From NCBI RefSeq assembly GCF_954871325.1, contig NC_088778.1, forward strand, positions 7,473,743 to 7,537,742: 64,000 bases of DNA, written 5' to 3'. This DNA comes from Gordionus sp. m RMFG-2023 (lineage: Eukaryota > Nematomorpha > Gordioida > Chordodea > Parachordodidae). Of the stretch, positions 21,912 to 34,790 are shown piece by piece. Each line of letters starts with the position of its first letter. Positions within the stretch are counted from its first letter, which is position 1. A program made the translations under genes and the position numbers. The notes beneath the pieces were generated by a model, which did no database searches, had not been told where the DNA came from, and saw only the letters and a list, made by a program, of their open reading frames with translations.

Positions 21912-22960
21912 ATAAATTACTTAGCATAAAAATATAAGGATGATTAAATAGAAGTCATTTTGAATATTGGTATTATTAATTATTTCTTTATATTTATTTT
22001 TACAAAAATCTAAATTTTATTTACTAAATGTGTAATATCGAAAAAAATTAACTAATATTTATACATATTTCTAATGGACCAATTTAGCACATTATAAGGT
22101 ATGTTGATTAGTAGACAATATTATGTAAGCCTGGAGATTTTGTGCATAGAAGGAAGAAAGAAAAAGAAAGATTTGACCTCTATCTCTAATCTTATATATT
22201 ATTTTGGCTACAATCTTAGTCAACCGTTTTTAAAAATAGACCCAAAATATCCCCCTGATAAGTACTATAATATCTTAATCCCCTTTTCACGCCTAATTTT
22301 AGACAATAAAAAAAAATAAATAAAATTATAAAAGTTTACAAAAAATAATATACCCACCTGATAAATAATATGCCCAAAATCTCGGCTTACATAACATTGG
22401 CTACTAATCAACATACCTTATGTAGTAAATTCTTCAACCAAAGAAATAGGTATCAATATTGGTTGTTAATTTTTTTTGATATTTTAATTTTTGATTTATA
22501 TAATAGAAAAGATTAGCCTAAGCATAATGTTTTTTTAAAAAAAGGATTAATAGAATTTAAGGATTTTTTAATAAATCTAAAAAATGAGTTAGTCTTAATT
22601 TGATTTTTTTTTGGATCATGGCTGGGTCTATTTTTAAAAACGGTCGATTTAAATTCTAGCCAAAATAATATGTAAGATTCGAGATAGAGGTCCAAACCTT
22701 TCTTTTTCTTTCTTTCTTCTATGCCCAAAATCTCGGCTTACATATCATTAACTACTAATCAACATACCTTATGTGGTAAATTGGTCAACCAAAGAAATAG
22801 GTATAAATATTGGTGGTTAATTTTTTGATATTACACATTTAGTAAATAAAATTGAGATTTTTGTAAAAATAAATATGAAGAAATAATTAATAGGACCAAC
22901 ATTCAAAATGATTTCTATTTAATCATCCTTATTTTTTTATACTAAGTAATATATAATATT
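21912..22960. repeat. Inverted-repeat (foldback) element
   Basis: Arms at 21912-22252 and 22612-22960 are reverse complements over about 340 bp. Landmarks: AAGGATGATTAAATAGAA, TTTACTAAATGTGTAATATC, AAGGTATGTTGATTAGTAG and TTTTTAAAAATAGACCCA. The middle holds a further partial copy at 22370-22460 in the orientation of the right arm. The short open frames inside are by-products of the arms. It may be a non-autonomous element inserted in, or belonging to, the MULE whose transposase follows at 23224. Confidence 0.82.
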
Positions 22961-23223
22961 AGACGCGAGACCCTTCAGGTACGATAAAATGTCACGATTT
23001 CTATAATCCGAAACTATTCTCTATAATCTTTCTGTTAGATTTCATACTTTTTTCGGGGTGAAGTTTCATCATCACCTCCTTGTAGTTGAACACTCTTTAA
23101 CTCAGTTAAATTTTGTTGCATTTTAAATTTTTAAAATGGTAAAAATATTCAATGTATAGAAAATTATTTATTTGATCAATTTTTCTAATTTTTTAAAAAA
23201 AGCAAATTATCCTATGAAATTTT

Positions 23224-23965
23224 TTACCTGGGTGAATTTAATATTATACCTGCTATAAATTTCCATATCGTCGGATGATAGGATGTTAATAATGAATTAA
23301 AACTACGGTGCCATCCTTCCACAACATTATTTGTATTAGCCTCTCCGTTCAGTGTGGAATCATAACAATTCCATAAGGGAATAGGATAAATTGGGATTAA
23401 TCTTTCTCTCCCATATGATTTCCCTATGTATGTATTTTTTATGTACTCAATAATAGGTTGAAATATATCATTTGTTTGATAAGGAGACATTATTAATGTC
23501 TCAAAAGCCATACATCGGTTTCTGGCTAGTAGTCCAAACGTACCACCATTTTTAAATATAAACAAAATTGTGGATTAGTTTTATATAGCATTGATAGTTC
23601 TGGAAACATTTGTATTTTTCTCCAAAAACTTTGACCAAAATTAAATAAACATCCTCGTTGTTTCGTTAACGGGAAGACCGATTTGAATGCATTGATTGCT
23701 GATAACTCAAAATCGGTCATTATAAAATCAGGAGAGATTGTTACATACGATCGAATAATTTCAAAAACTCGCTTGTAATCGTCATTCCTTTTACTTGTCA
23801 TCAATATGTATACTAGGGGGAAAACCTTTTTATTTTTTACACCGTGAAGGGCATAAAGTTGATGAAAAAGAGGCGGTGTGTATTTTAAAGTACCATCTGC
23901 GAACCACATTGCACATGATGAGAGAAATTCAAGATTTCTTTCAGTCGAGAATAATTCGTTCGTTT
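23224..23965 (-). mobile_element. MULE (Mutator-like) transposase, one frameshift
   Basis: The minus-strand product matches the MULE transposase core: NLEFLSSCAMWFADGTLKY (catalytic Asp of the ADGT motif), FPLVYILMTSKRNDDYKRVF, FIMTDFELSAINAF (second Asp), GCLFNFGQSFWRKIQ (the C-x2-H position reads C-x2-N), LWNCYDS and NTNNVVEGWHRSFNS (the catalytic Glu region EGWHR). One frameshift near 23550 splits it into two open frames of 127 and 113 codons. The N-terminal FLYWCH-type zinc finger is not visible; upstream the sequence meets the hAT relic at 23990. A MULE cuts and pastes DNA and makes 8-9 bp target duplications; no ends could be assigned with confidence. The GC-rich repeat at 21827 may be one. 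Confidence 0.85.
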
Positions 23966-23989
23966 ATCTTAATATATGAACAAGGAGAG

Positions 23990-25214
23990 GAATAGGATGA
24001 CAAAATAGTTCCTCTGCCATTATTTGATCTATTTGAAGATCAAAATATTAATGATAGTATTGTATACTTACCTAAGCATCATTCTTGTTCAGCACACACT
24101 TTAAATCTTATTGCAAGTATTGATACTGAAAAGCACTCAACGATGTCCATTATAAAACCATTTCAAAAATTACATTTTCTAAATGTAAGCTTTTGTGGAA
24201 TAAACATGGGCAATCTTCTAACTGTGCAGCCATGTTTAAGGAAAATATGGGAAGATATTTGATTAAACCTGTTATAACAAGTTGGAATTCTTTCTATAAC
24301 TCTGTAAAATTAATAAATAGTCTTATTAAGGTATTACCAAAAATTTGATGAATCTTGCGACAAATCTGGATTACAGAGATTTTCAGATAACGATAAGTCG
24401 TTCATAGATGAATATTGTATGGTTTGTGTTAATTTAAATATTATATGTATATATATGATTTTATAGGTTATGGAACCGATAGCTACGGCTCTTTCAATTT
24501 TAGAGAGAGAAGAAATGCATTTGGGATATCTCACACTATAACCATTATAATATCAAAACTTAAAAAATTGGCTTTAAATAATTTTAAGTTTTGTAAGCCG
24601 CTTATTGATTCATTCCTGGAAGCCATAGATAAAAGGTATACAGTTCAAATATTGCCTATAATTATATTTTGACTATCATATTTTCAATAGATTCAGACAC
24701 ATCTATGATGATGAATATATACTATCGGCAATAATTCACCCACTATTTAAATTGTATTGGCCTTGGATAAAATTAGAGGTCAATAAAGGAAGAATGCTGG
24801 AACTTATTTCCAGTTTGAGAAAAGATATTGATAAAGAAAGAACAGGCTTGATTCCTTTATCCAACACAATATTTTCAGATAATTAAAAAAAATTTTGATG
24901 AGGAAATGAATGAAGATCTCTGTAAAGATGATCTTTCAAGCTTTTTTCAAAATAAAGCTATTTCCTTAAATATTTTTAATAAATTCCCCGAATTGAAATT
25001 TTTGTTTATTAAATATAAGACCACTCTCCCATCCTCTGCGCCAATTGAACGTGTGTTTAGCACGGCGAAAGCTGTGTTGAGTACTAAGCGCTCATGTTTA
25101 TCTGATCAAAATTTTGAAAATCAATTGTTAAATAAAAGATATTTCAATAATGCTTTGTCTATATTTTATAATTTTGCAAAGAAAATAATTTTATATGGAT
25201 GGGTTTTAATTTAA
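23990..25214 (+). mobile_element. hAT transposase relic with hATC domain
   Basis: Plus-strand motifs: HHSCSAHTLNLIAS (about 24080-24125), LLTVQPCL, DNDKSFIDEYCMV, PIATALSILEREEMHLGYLT (about 24475-24535), DDEYILSAIIHPLFKLYWPW (about 24705-24765). They end with an open 102-codon stretch containing ELKFLFIKYKTTLPSSAPIE and RVFSTAKAVLSTKRSCLSDQ. SSAPIERVFS is the hATC signature. A likely 45-bp intron (GTTTGTG...TTTTATAG) sits at about 24421-24467. Several stops make it inactive. Its N-terminus and both ends are missing. Confidence 0.75.
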
Positions 25215-25271
25215 TCGTCAATATGTTTCATTAAATCATCACAACACTGTATATTATATTGTATTTATAAT

Positions 25272-25775
25272 CAGGGATCCAAACCGAAACAAATATCGGT
25301 TCAGGTTCGGATAAAAATAACGATTCAAGGTTCAGGTTCGATTCGTAAAAAATAAATATATCGGTTCGGTTTGAACCTCTATTTGAACATTTTTGTATTC
25401 AAATCTACATTCGAATTATGCATAGGGAGGTATATTTTTTTTATTTCATCATTAAAATAAAAAAACATACATAAAACCTTCATTTTTATTAATTACATAT
25501 TATAAAATAATATTTAAATTATAAATCAAACAAATAAATATCATGATTAATTTTAATATGAACAATATTTAACTTTATTTACTTAAAATATTTTATTAGG
25601 CAGCACAATTAATTTATTTTCAAGATTCGTTCTCACTCAAATTACATCTAGAGATAGTATAAATTTAATTGTTGAAAAACATATTTCCACACTAACTTGG
25701 GTAGCTGGCACTGCTAGTATAATATCACACAATTTACACAATTCTGGGCATCGATTACTCTGATTTCTCTAATAG
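25272..25775 (-). mobile_element. hAT element end with hATC remnant
   Basis: The edge CAGGGATCCAAACCGAAA is followed by repeated CGGTTCAGGTTCGG units, typical of hAT ends. Minus-strand coding at about 25630-25770 reads RCPELCKLCDIILAVPATQ and then VSVEICFSTIKFILS, a hATC domain (V-P-A-T-x-V-S-V-E-x-C-F-S). The related element at 47480-48008 ends in the matching CGGTTCAGGTCCCTG. Confidence 0.68.
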
Positions 25776-26519
25776 TTTAAAATATTCATAGTTTTATTTA
25801 ACCTAGGTTCTTTAGAAAAATTACCTATAATATTTATTTCTTTGATTATATTTTACCAAATACTTAAGGCTTATATTCTGCAACATTAGATTAAATATTT
25901 TGAGAATTAATTTTAATTTTACCCACGGCTTCTAATAAGGATCAAGATTTTTTTAAAACCGCTATCATATAATTTGAATGGTCTGCCATTAAAAGTGACC
26001 AACTCAGTACAATCATCTATTATTTTTTTTAAATTTAGTTTTACTTATATTGTTTGTTCTTTTAATGCTTCTTCTATAGTCTGTTAGCTTGATGACATCT
26101 TAAACTTTTTTATTTTATTAGGCTTTTGTTGTGATATTTTGTTAATTTTATCATATATTGCCTAGAGAAAATTAATTCCATAATAAATTATTTATATATA
26201 GTATTATAAATGACACATAAAATATAATATCACTGATTGTTAAATAAATATGAAAGGCCATCAGAAATCTTGAGCGTCACAAAAAAAACCACTATCTAGA
26301 ATATATATTAACATATTCTATAATTGTCATCAAGTCAGATTTTAAATAAACTTTACCTTATTAAATCGTGCTTCAAATTATTGGCATATGCAGTGCAGAT
26401 ACATATCATATCGGCATAACATCTCATATACACATATCAAACTTTGCTTGCATTTTATATTGCATTTGGTTAAAAAATCTCCATTTTGCAACTTTCTTTC
26501 ATAGAATCTTGAAATTCTT
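25776..26519. other. AT-rich stretch
   Basis: Probably decayed internal sequence of the hAT at 25272. No supported frame. Confidence 0.4.
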
Positions 26520-28560
26520 CACTTTCACTTTCTGACGTGTAATCAACTATGAAAAATCAAATTTTCTGTACTCTTCTTCAAGCTAATGAGTAAATTGCTA
26601 TATATTCTAGAGAATAAATTAGTTCTACTCGCAGTTCCTCCCTATTTATCTTTGCTAACGAAGTGATTCTTTTAAAAGCCTCTTTAGTTATTATACCTTC
26701 CCTATTAATTTCAAAACTTCTGAGATGGAAATATTGATCATCAGTTATTATATGTTGTTTCGAAAATCTTTCTATAAAACTAGTTACTATCTGATCAATG
26801 ATACCACGAAACACTTCTATTCTGTAAATTTGAAGAGAGTCATTTGGACGTTCATCTGAACATTCCTCAAAAAATATCTTCTTTTTACGACTAATTATAC
26901 GCTGCGGTATTTCAGTTTCCATGCATATATCATCAGGTATTATCAAATCGGCCAAATCTTTATTGATAGATAATGCCATATTTGTAGCTTTCATATGTAT
27001 TGAGAGGAAATTTATAGAATTTAAAGAAAATTTAGAATCTTCAACCATTTGGCAGTCAAAATGTCTAAATTTATTGTAAATACCTTGATAGAGGCCTAAT
27101 TATTTCAAAAAAATTTGTGCCGTTAGGAGGGTTTACAATTTGCATAGCTTTTAATAAAGCCTCGACTTCTGAAGTCGTTTTTGCATCAAATTTTTTTTAT
27201 TATATATATAATGTAAGGCACTTATTGTAGTAGAAGTTAGCGCATCTTTTTCATTAAACATCCAAAAAACTGTTTTCTCGCGTGCCCACCTTCTTGTTTC
27301 CCCAATTTTTTGAATATTTTTTAATTTTTCTGAACCATAAGGGGGTTATTAATACTAACATTCGTTCAAACTTCCATTCTTTTATAAGATTTAGTAAAAA
27401 AAATGTCGCAGACCTATTTAGTAATCCAAATAGATTTTTTGATTCGAGATTACCACATGTGTCACAAACACATAAGTTAAGAAGTGTATAGCACCAAATA
27501 TATATACTGGCTGGCACTTCTTGCTTAATTTGAGGTTGCAAGCCAACAAATTAACTTCTCGCGTTAGCTGTACCATCAAAAGATTCTCCAATTATATTAT
27601 TTAATTGTAGCCCTTGTTTAAAGAAACAAGAACTTAATAAATCAAACTTTACTTGAAGAATTAGTAACTTTAACTACTGCAGATAGTTGTCTGTAATTTC
27701 TTCATTATAATTGTACCGTAAACAAACAGTAGCTTGATCATATATGCATATAGCCTGAGTGCAGTCCATCTGTTTGCTAAATCTTTTATTTCCCAATTGT
27801 TCCTTAATTCGCTTTTTAAGCGTGTATAGAATTGCATCAATAACCTTGTCAACGGTGTTAATAAGGTAATTAAGTAACCTATTCCCTTGCAATATAACTT
27901 GCCTGAGAGTTTAAGTTTTTCCTTCCTATGTTTGCTTCTTTGAATGGCCTTATTTAAATGATCATTCAAGATTAAATCATAATTAAATAGGTGATGTATC
28001 AGTTCTAGAAAATTGCCATGATTAAATTTATATCTTCAAAACTTAATAAGGTTTCATTACAATCAGAAGCACCATATGGCATATTTTGACGCAATCGCTT
28101 AACAATTTTAAATATATGTTTTATTATATAAGTATTTTGAAATCTGCTTTTCCTAAGTTTATTATCAACTGAATTCTTGTATGCTGTTTTCACTGGATGT
28201 CTTAAAAAAGTGTTCCACTGCGTGGATATGAACAGTTGAATTTTTATGAATTTCAACAACAGAATAGGGTTAGGGTTAGGGTGCAAAAGCTATACAAATT
28301 GAGCAGTAAATAGCTTTAATTTCATGATTAATTATAGCAACTGAAAACCAATTTCGTGGTACTTTATCTTCCATAACTACTCTATAATACAAACGCGATG
28401 TATTTAGTCTCAGGTTCACGTATTGGATGGGATGTTGCTGTAAAAAGGCAAGTTTTTGTGGAACTGTTGCATTTGAATTTAAATAAAATAAATTTGAATT
28501 AATAGATGAGATCTTTTTCTTTAAATTTGCTGCTTATGTACATTAAAAGCCAGATATTCG
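26520..28560 (-). mobile_element. Long hAT (DUF4371/ZMYM1-like) transposase relic
   Basis: Minus-strand fragments in order: FLRHPVKTAYKNSVDNKLRK and LRQNMPYGASDCNETLLSFE (28020-28230; the family has a RGHDE-like motif here), NDHLNKAIQRSKHRKEKLKL (27890-27965), LLNYLINTVDKVIDAILYTL (27800-27880), NNIIGESFDGTANARS, QPQIKQEVPASIYIWCYTLL and NLCVCDTCGNL (27440-27600). A 156-codon open stretch (26578-27048) with FRGIIDQIVTSFIERFSKQH follows; the IERFS region precedes the hATC. Frame changes are frequent but stretches are long, so decay is moderate. The fragment at 1-740 belongs to the same broad group. Confidence 0.75.
28265..28281 (+). repeat. Short interstitial telomere-like repeat
   Basis: TAGGGTTAGGGTTAGGG, almost three units of TTAGGG, inside a hAT relic. 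Confidence 0.6.
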
Positions 28561-28589
28561 ATTAGAATTCATAGATGTTGGTATATATA

Positions 28590-28668
28590 ATGTAGATAAA
28601 AATGAAGGTATTTGTAATGTAGATTAAGATGAAGGTATTTGTAATGTAGATAAAGATGAAGTTTCCTT
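28590..28668. repeat. 27-bp tandem repeat, three copies
   Basis: Units begin at 28590, 28617 and 28644, each AATGTAGATAAAGATGAAGG plus seven bases, with few differences. It may correspond to a repeated low-complexity segment upstream of the hAT transposase at 26520-28560. Confidence 0.85.
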
Positions 28669-30043
28669 TAAAATTAATAGAAAATGCTAATGGTCATTTT
28701 ATTAAATTTGTGGTTTGAGTATGAGAAAAATCTGATGTTATATTAGAACATGAATCAAAACTTATTATGGGTGAAGATATTTATAATAAACATAAAGATG
28801 GATGATTTTTTTAGATGTGATTTATGTGGACTTTCCATGGTAAGAATTTGAATGTCAGGCAACATTGTATTATCACCTTTTTTGAAGCATAAATGAGTCT
28901 GAAGAAGTTTCAAGAAATGAAGATGTTTTAGATAAATTTGTAGTTGTTATATTGAAAAGAAAAGAGATTTTGCTGTTTTGGATTTTCACCACCTACCTTA
29001 AGTTCTTTACAATATTTATCATGAAGTTTTTCTGCTCCACTTTTGTATCTTCCTTTTTTTTATTATATATTATATGCATGATAATATAAAAAATATAGAT
29101 TTTAATTTTAAATTAGAATTTATATATAATAAAGTATCTATCAAGGTTATTTATATATTTTTCTTTAAATTTAATGATTTATATCAGATAAAATGGTGAT
29201 GTTATGTTTGAATGATAAGATCATTAATATTATTAAAAAATATAATTTGACCAAAAAAAATATTAAGGACAAAAACTATAAAGGGAGTTTTCTTTTTAAT
29301 TTTTTTTAATATAAAGTAGTTTAGATCAAGACTAGCATGGAGATTCTACATTTCTTTTAACCTTTTTAAATCTATTACTTACTTCTTCAAAATCATAAAT
29401 AAAATATATTTATTATTATTAGAATTGTAATATGCTTGTAAGTTGCCTAATTTTTTAATTTTTATAATTGATTTACATATTTCTTGGATATGCCATAACA
29501 ACCAAAATTATTTAAAAAAAGGTGAGATAAAGATTTACGGCGTAAAGCCTGTACCAATATGGGATTGATATATATTGCTGAGGCTAGTGGGAGAGACTGA
29601 ACATAATGCAATATATATAATTTATAGAATTTGGTAATCTTACTGATGTTACCCTCAGTATAATCACTAGTCTGAGATCGCAACCTGATTAATTCTAATA
29701 TTTTTTTTCTTTTTTTATCTTCAAGAATGATCTTCTTTTATTTCAAATCTTTTTATTTTATTGCACTTTTAATATTCCAAAATTATAATTTCGTAAAAAT
29801 TCATAACAAAAAATAAGTAATAAAAAATTATATGTTTCTTTTTCAACTATAGGTTCATCTATATAAATTTGAATACCACCCAATTAAGAAGGACTCATCT
29901 AAATATATATTTGCATACAACAAAGCCTTAATTGATATATGTATTAAAAGAAATCCTAATAATAATAAATTAAAATCTAAGGATCTCTTTCTTTTTACAA
30001 ATCCCCCACTGATTGGGTTAATCCGTTATAGATATGTTCATAC
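28669..30043. other. AT-rich stretch without a recognised gene
   Basis: A 73-codon minus-strand frame at 29462-29683 has no recognisable features. Nothing else supported. Confidence 0.4.
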
Positions 30044-30645
30044 TAGTGCTGTAAAGTAACGTTAAAAAAACGTGGTTACCTTTTTTGAAGAAAAGGAACA
30101 TTATTCGGTACCTTCTTCTAGAGGTAACGAGTAACGGTAACGAGTTTCTTTTTTTCAACGATAACGCAAAACGTTACTTGTTTAAATTTTTTCCCAAAAA
30201 ATATTAAAAAAAGAAACACATGTTTTATTGTACTATATAATTACTTTTATTTATTTTTTAATAATTTTAGCCGAGTTTTTAGTTCATATTAACAGCTATT
30301 TCTTCATTTTTATTATAAATTCTCGTTGTTAAGTTTTTAGTCGTAATTTATCAATTATTCAATCAAAATTCAAAGTAAATGTTAATAATAATATTATTAT
30401 TCTATTTTATAATTTATTTGAAGAATATTTGGTCCTTAGTAATTACTGCTTCAGATGAAGATGATTTAACCCTTACCTGGCCTCAATTTGAAACATATTT
30501 TAAACCAATAAAGAAAATTAAGGGTACAAAGTCTACACTTTGTAAATGTAAATTATATTCCAACGCAAATATTTCAACCTTAATGTCCAGCAGTTTAAAC
30601 TTAAAAAAGCATATGAAGGTAAAAAGATTGACCAATATATTATAA
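30044..30645 (+). mobile_element. 5' end of a hAT element with BED finger exon
   Basis: The edge TAGTGCTGTAAAGTAACG is followed by repeated GTAACG/CGTTAC units, a common hAT end type. The plus-strand exon at about 30440-30620 reads SDEDDLTLTWPQFETYFKPI and then KSTLCKCKLYSNANISTLMS, with a C-x-C pair and LKKHMK, a BED-like zinc finger. Followed by AT-rich sequence with no RNase H core, so only the 5' portion remains. A relative in the opposite orientation is at 21105-21300. Confidence 0.6.
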
Positions 30646-32220
30646 TTTTAAACATTACTTTAATAATAGAATATTAAATCATGGGTATTATAAAATAACC
30701 ATTAAAAGAAGTATCATAATATTTTGAAAAGCTTAATCATTAAATTAAAATATAAGCAATTAAATTATACTATAGTATAGGGCTGGAAACCAAGATTAAC
30801 AAAATATTAATATAGGTTCAAAATATTATATTGGGTTTAAACAATTAAATTGTTAATATATTTGTTCGGGGAACTAATTAGGCAAGTTTTTTATGAGGTA
30901 GATTAGATATATTATATTAATTAAATGTTATAACATATGATGTAACGTCGTGATTTGTTAAAAATAAAATAGAGGGAAATATTGTGCGGAAATATCAATA
31001 GGTGGCCTGAAAAAGTTAGGATCCTTAAGAATAGATATAAAATATTAGTTAAATAATAAAAATATTATAATATGTATTCTTCTTTCGTTCCAATGTATAA
31101 TAATTTTTTAGTAAATTTCACAAAATAATCAACATGAATAAAATGGAATACTGTTGGAGTTGGCAAACTTCAAAAAAATGTAGGATCCTTGTGAGTAGAT
31201 ATAGAATTATAATAAAAATATAGTACCATGTATTGACTTTTTGGAATAAATATAAAATTCTATTAAAAAAATAAAATAACCAAATATTGTTTTTATATTG
31301 AGTTATACAAAATAATCAGCAGGAATAATAGGGAGTATTTTTAGGCGCAACAAACTGGCAACCTATTAATAAACTAACCTTACAAATGAGTTAATGTCAG
31401 ATGCAGCTCCTTATTAAATGAAGGCCCATCGTTAAAAATTGCAAAGGATTTTAAAAAAGTTCTAAAACAGACAGGATAAAATTATAAATAAAAAATGTTT
31501 TATCCATAAAAACATGTATATATAATTTTTTTAGTATGTATATGAATATGTTTTACATATAATAATAAAAAATAACTCTATTTTGTCAAGATGCGAGTAT
31601 TTCTTATTTTGATCTTTAAATCATAGAAATAATTGCATTAATGATCTAAAGAAGATACCTAAAATATTGGAAATTATTGTGAAAGTGAATTAAAATGTAA
31701 ATAAAACATAAATATCTGATGGATTTAATTTTCTGATGGACTTAAATATAAATGGTTTTGTAAATACATAACTGTATCTACCAAAAAAAACTTTTGTTTA
31801 AAATATTAAAATGATGACAACTTAGCCAAAATCTTCAGGCTTGCATAATATTTTTCTTAATAAATTAAGGAGAGCCGTTTTATAGGCTCAAATCGAGCAG
31901 TTTAACAACACTATCTAAAACGAATTTTATATCTATTACGAAAGGATGATACATATTATTTAAATAAAATTGTGTACCTATTCCTAATAGACCTACCATA
32001 TTATAAAATTTATATAGGACTTTCATTGATTAAAATGATTATAAATTTTAAAAAAGCAGGATTAAATAGGGCAAACGCAATTACATTTTGTATAAGTTTT
32101 AGTGAATTTATTTTATCAAATTACAAATTTATCAATCATTTCAAAATTTTTCATATAAAATCAAATATAAAAAAATTAAATAGAAATCTTCATATTTTTA
32201 AAAAATATTCTTATCTTTAG
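30646..32220. other. AT-rich stretch
   Basis: No supported gene. The 82-codon frame at 31972-32220 has AT-driven composition and no motif, and overlaps the start of the duplicated unit. Confidence 0.4.
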
Positions 32221-33600
32221 AAGTAAATTCTGCGAATTCTTCACAATTCATGTGAAAATTTTGCTTTATCATTAATTCAGCTTCTAATAAATCAATTTGA
32301 GAGCGAATAACGATTTTTTTTTTCCAAACTGAATATTCTCTACTAGGCCGTATTTGAATGGGGAATCGAAATACATAATTACTAATATTTTTTAAATTTA
32401 TAGCTTGTTAGAGGTAAAAAAAAACTTCATCTATTTTTTTGATTAAATACTCCTTATATATTCTCCGTTTTTACGTATATTGAAAATATACAAATTCTGT
32501 AAATATTATCAACAATTGGTTCAAAATCATCGAACTTTAATATATCGTTTAATATCATAACTTTTAGATATTTATATCTAATATAAATCAAACTATATAT
32601 TTTCTCAATATATTAGATATTTTTGAACTATCTCTTTGTATGCTTCAATCTGGTCAATGCTCATCATTTAATTTTCAATAAATTATTTATAAAATCATAA
32701 TTATTGTAATCGACAATTTTTTTGATTTTTTTTGCTTATAACCTGGAGCATGTAATATTATTTTATTTATAATATTCAGATTAGTTTTATATAATTTAAT
32801 ATAAAATTACGTTTCTTAGATTTCTTAAAATGTATTAAAATGCTACGGATTTATTCAGAATACTTAATGGTTGGAAATTTAAATAATTTAAAATTTATTA
32901 TTTTTCTATATTTTTTTGATGACCCTAGATATTCATTACTTCAATCCTCGCTTATTCTTTAATAATTCATGGCAAAGCAATTCCAGGTATATTTGTCTAT
33001 ATAATTAAATATTTATTTGTTACAATCCCACATTTCTATTATAAAAACTTTTTCAATCATTTATTTCTAAAATGTAAAAATAACTTTAAAAATGTTGAAA
33101 AAAGAATAAGTATTGTTGATAAAACTTTGTAGTATTTTTGAATAGTTATGAAGGACTCAATTGATAAATAAATATAAATAATATTTTATATTTTTTGAAT
33201 TCATCAAAGTTCCAGTTTAATTTAATTTTTTTATAAAATTTGTAAGAAAATTTAGATATCTTAATATTTTTTGGCAACATAAACAAATTAAATATTTGAA
33301 TATTTTTTTATATATATATTTCGCGCACCGAAAAAGAGTAAAATAAATTTATTGTTTTCAAATATAAATAGTAGTAACTCATTTCGGTGTATGCCAACGA
33401 ATTAATCATATATTAATAATATTTGAGAATATAAAAATATCGAAATTTTATTATAATAAAAAATATATTATATTTTTAAATAATATAATTTTTATATATT
33501 TTAAAAAACTTACAAATTTTTATTAAAATATATTTATTAAATAATACTACTCTACCTCAATAAAATTTAAAAAGCGACTATCTTATTCGTTTTTTTATAA
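32221..33600 (+). repeat. Duplicated unit, copy A (continuous)
   Basis: Copy B is split over 42641-43217, 48568-49239 and 57442-57560. Landmarks shared in order: ATCATTAATTCA, TCTACTAGGCCG, TTTTAGATATTTATATCTAA, AACCTGGAGCATGTAATATT, TTTATTCAGAATACTTAATG, AACTCATTTCGGTGTATGCC, TACTACTCTACCTCAATAAA. The minus strand of the first 500 bases keeps protein-like patches (YVFRFPIQIRPSREYSVW, IDLLEAELMIKQNFHMNCEE, IYSLIYIRYKYLKVMI) that recur in copy B, so the unit contains a decayed gene of unknown family. Confidence 0.85.
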
Positions 33601-34658
33601 TAAAAATATACAAGTGTTAATTAAAAAAAAAATTAATTTATATTTTATAACCTTTTACTATGCGCGTGGGCAGCATATATTATTTGAATTAATTTAAATA
33701 TATATATTTCAATTCTTAGATCAATATTTCTAGACAATCTTTAAAAAGAAATCAAATAATTTAATATTAGATCTTTTGGGAACCCCCCTAGATGATATTA
33801 ATATTTGTAAGTTTCAATACTCATCAAATTTTGAATAATTTTTTTTTAAAAATGATTATCGGGATTTTAATATATTTAATGATTACCATGCAAAATTGTT
33901 ATTCATTAAATATAACTACTACTCTGCCGTCAAGTGGCCTGTTAGAAAGAGTAATAATAAAAATTAATTGAGTAAAACTTGCATAATTTAGATGCCTAAT
34001 AGCAATCTCCATGATTTTTGTTTAATAAATTTCTCATGTCTGATTTGATCAAACTTTCCAATTTCTGGTTAACAAATAATAATATAATTTATGCCATACT
34101 AATATTATTAAACTTTATTTGAAAATTATAATTGATAAAAATAAATCTTAGGTCCAGGAGATGAAGTTACCACTCATCAACTTGATTTGAAAAATCTAGT
34201 AGCACACGGTGTTATCGTTGGGTTAATAGGATAATGAATGAGATCGAACACACTTTTATTTAAGCTTAAATTTAAATTATATTATATTCGGATTTCATAA
34301 TATTATATTTTATGGCTAAAAACTTTCATCAATATATAATATAACGGCATTATTTAATTTTTTTCTTTAAATTTTCTAGAATTCGAAAGTGTTGTGTTAA
34401 ATCAAAATAGTACTATCTTTCATAAACTACTTTTCGTTGATGATAAATGTGGGGATTGATATAAAACTTAAAATATATTAATAACCATCATTTTTAATTT
34501 CACTGATGATTCAAATTGTAAATTTTGTTGATTGTTTTTTTATATAACACATCGTCCACATTGAGATATTTCTTACCATATGGGTCCGCTAAATTGTAAG
34601 CCTTTTTGGCTGTACAATATAATCACTGCCTCTTATATACTAGGTGAATGACAAAAAA
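33601..34658. other. AT-rich stretch
   Basis: No gene supported. One less AT-rich patch at 34150-34260 reads GPGDEVTTHQLDLKNLVAHG on the plus strand, but it is isolated and matches nothing I recognise. Confidence 0.35.
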
Positions 34659-34790
34659 TAGTGTTTATAACGGTCAGGTCACATCCGATCCTTTTTATAG
34701 GACCGGACTGATAGACCGTTAACATTAAGTTAAGTGAGACCAGATCGTAAAACCGTCGGTCCAGTTCCATCTGGTCTAAAAAAATGTTAT
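34659..34790. repeat. Diverged end of a GGTCCGGTC-type hAT element
   Basis: TAGTGTTTATAACGGTCAGG followed by repeated GACCGGAC / GGTCCAG-like units resembles the subterminal regions of the hAT at 36183-38782, with strong divergence. Confidence 0.45.

Noticed and set aside
34150-34260. Possible host exon
   Set aside because: An isolated short protein-like patch without splice sites, homologous copy or recognisable family.
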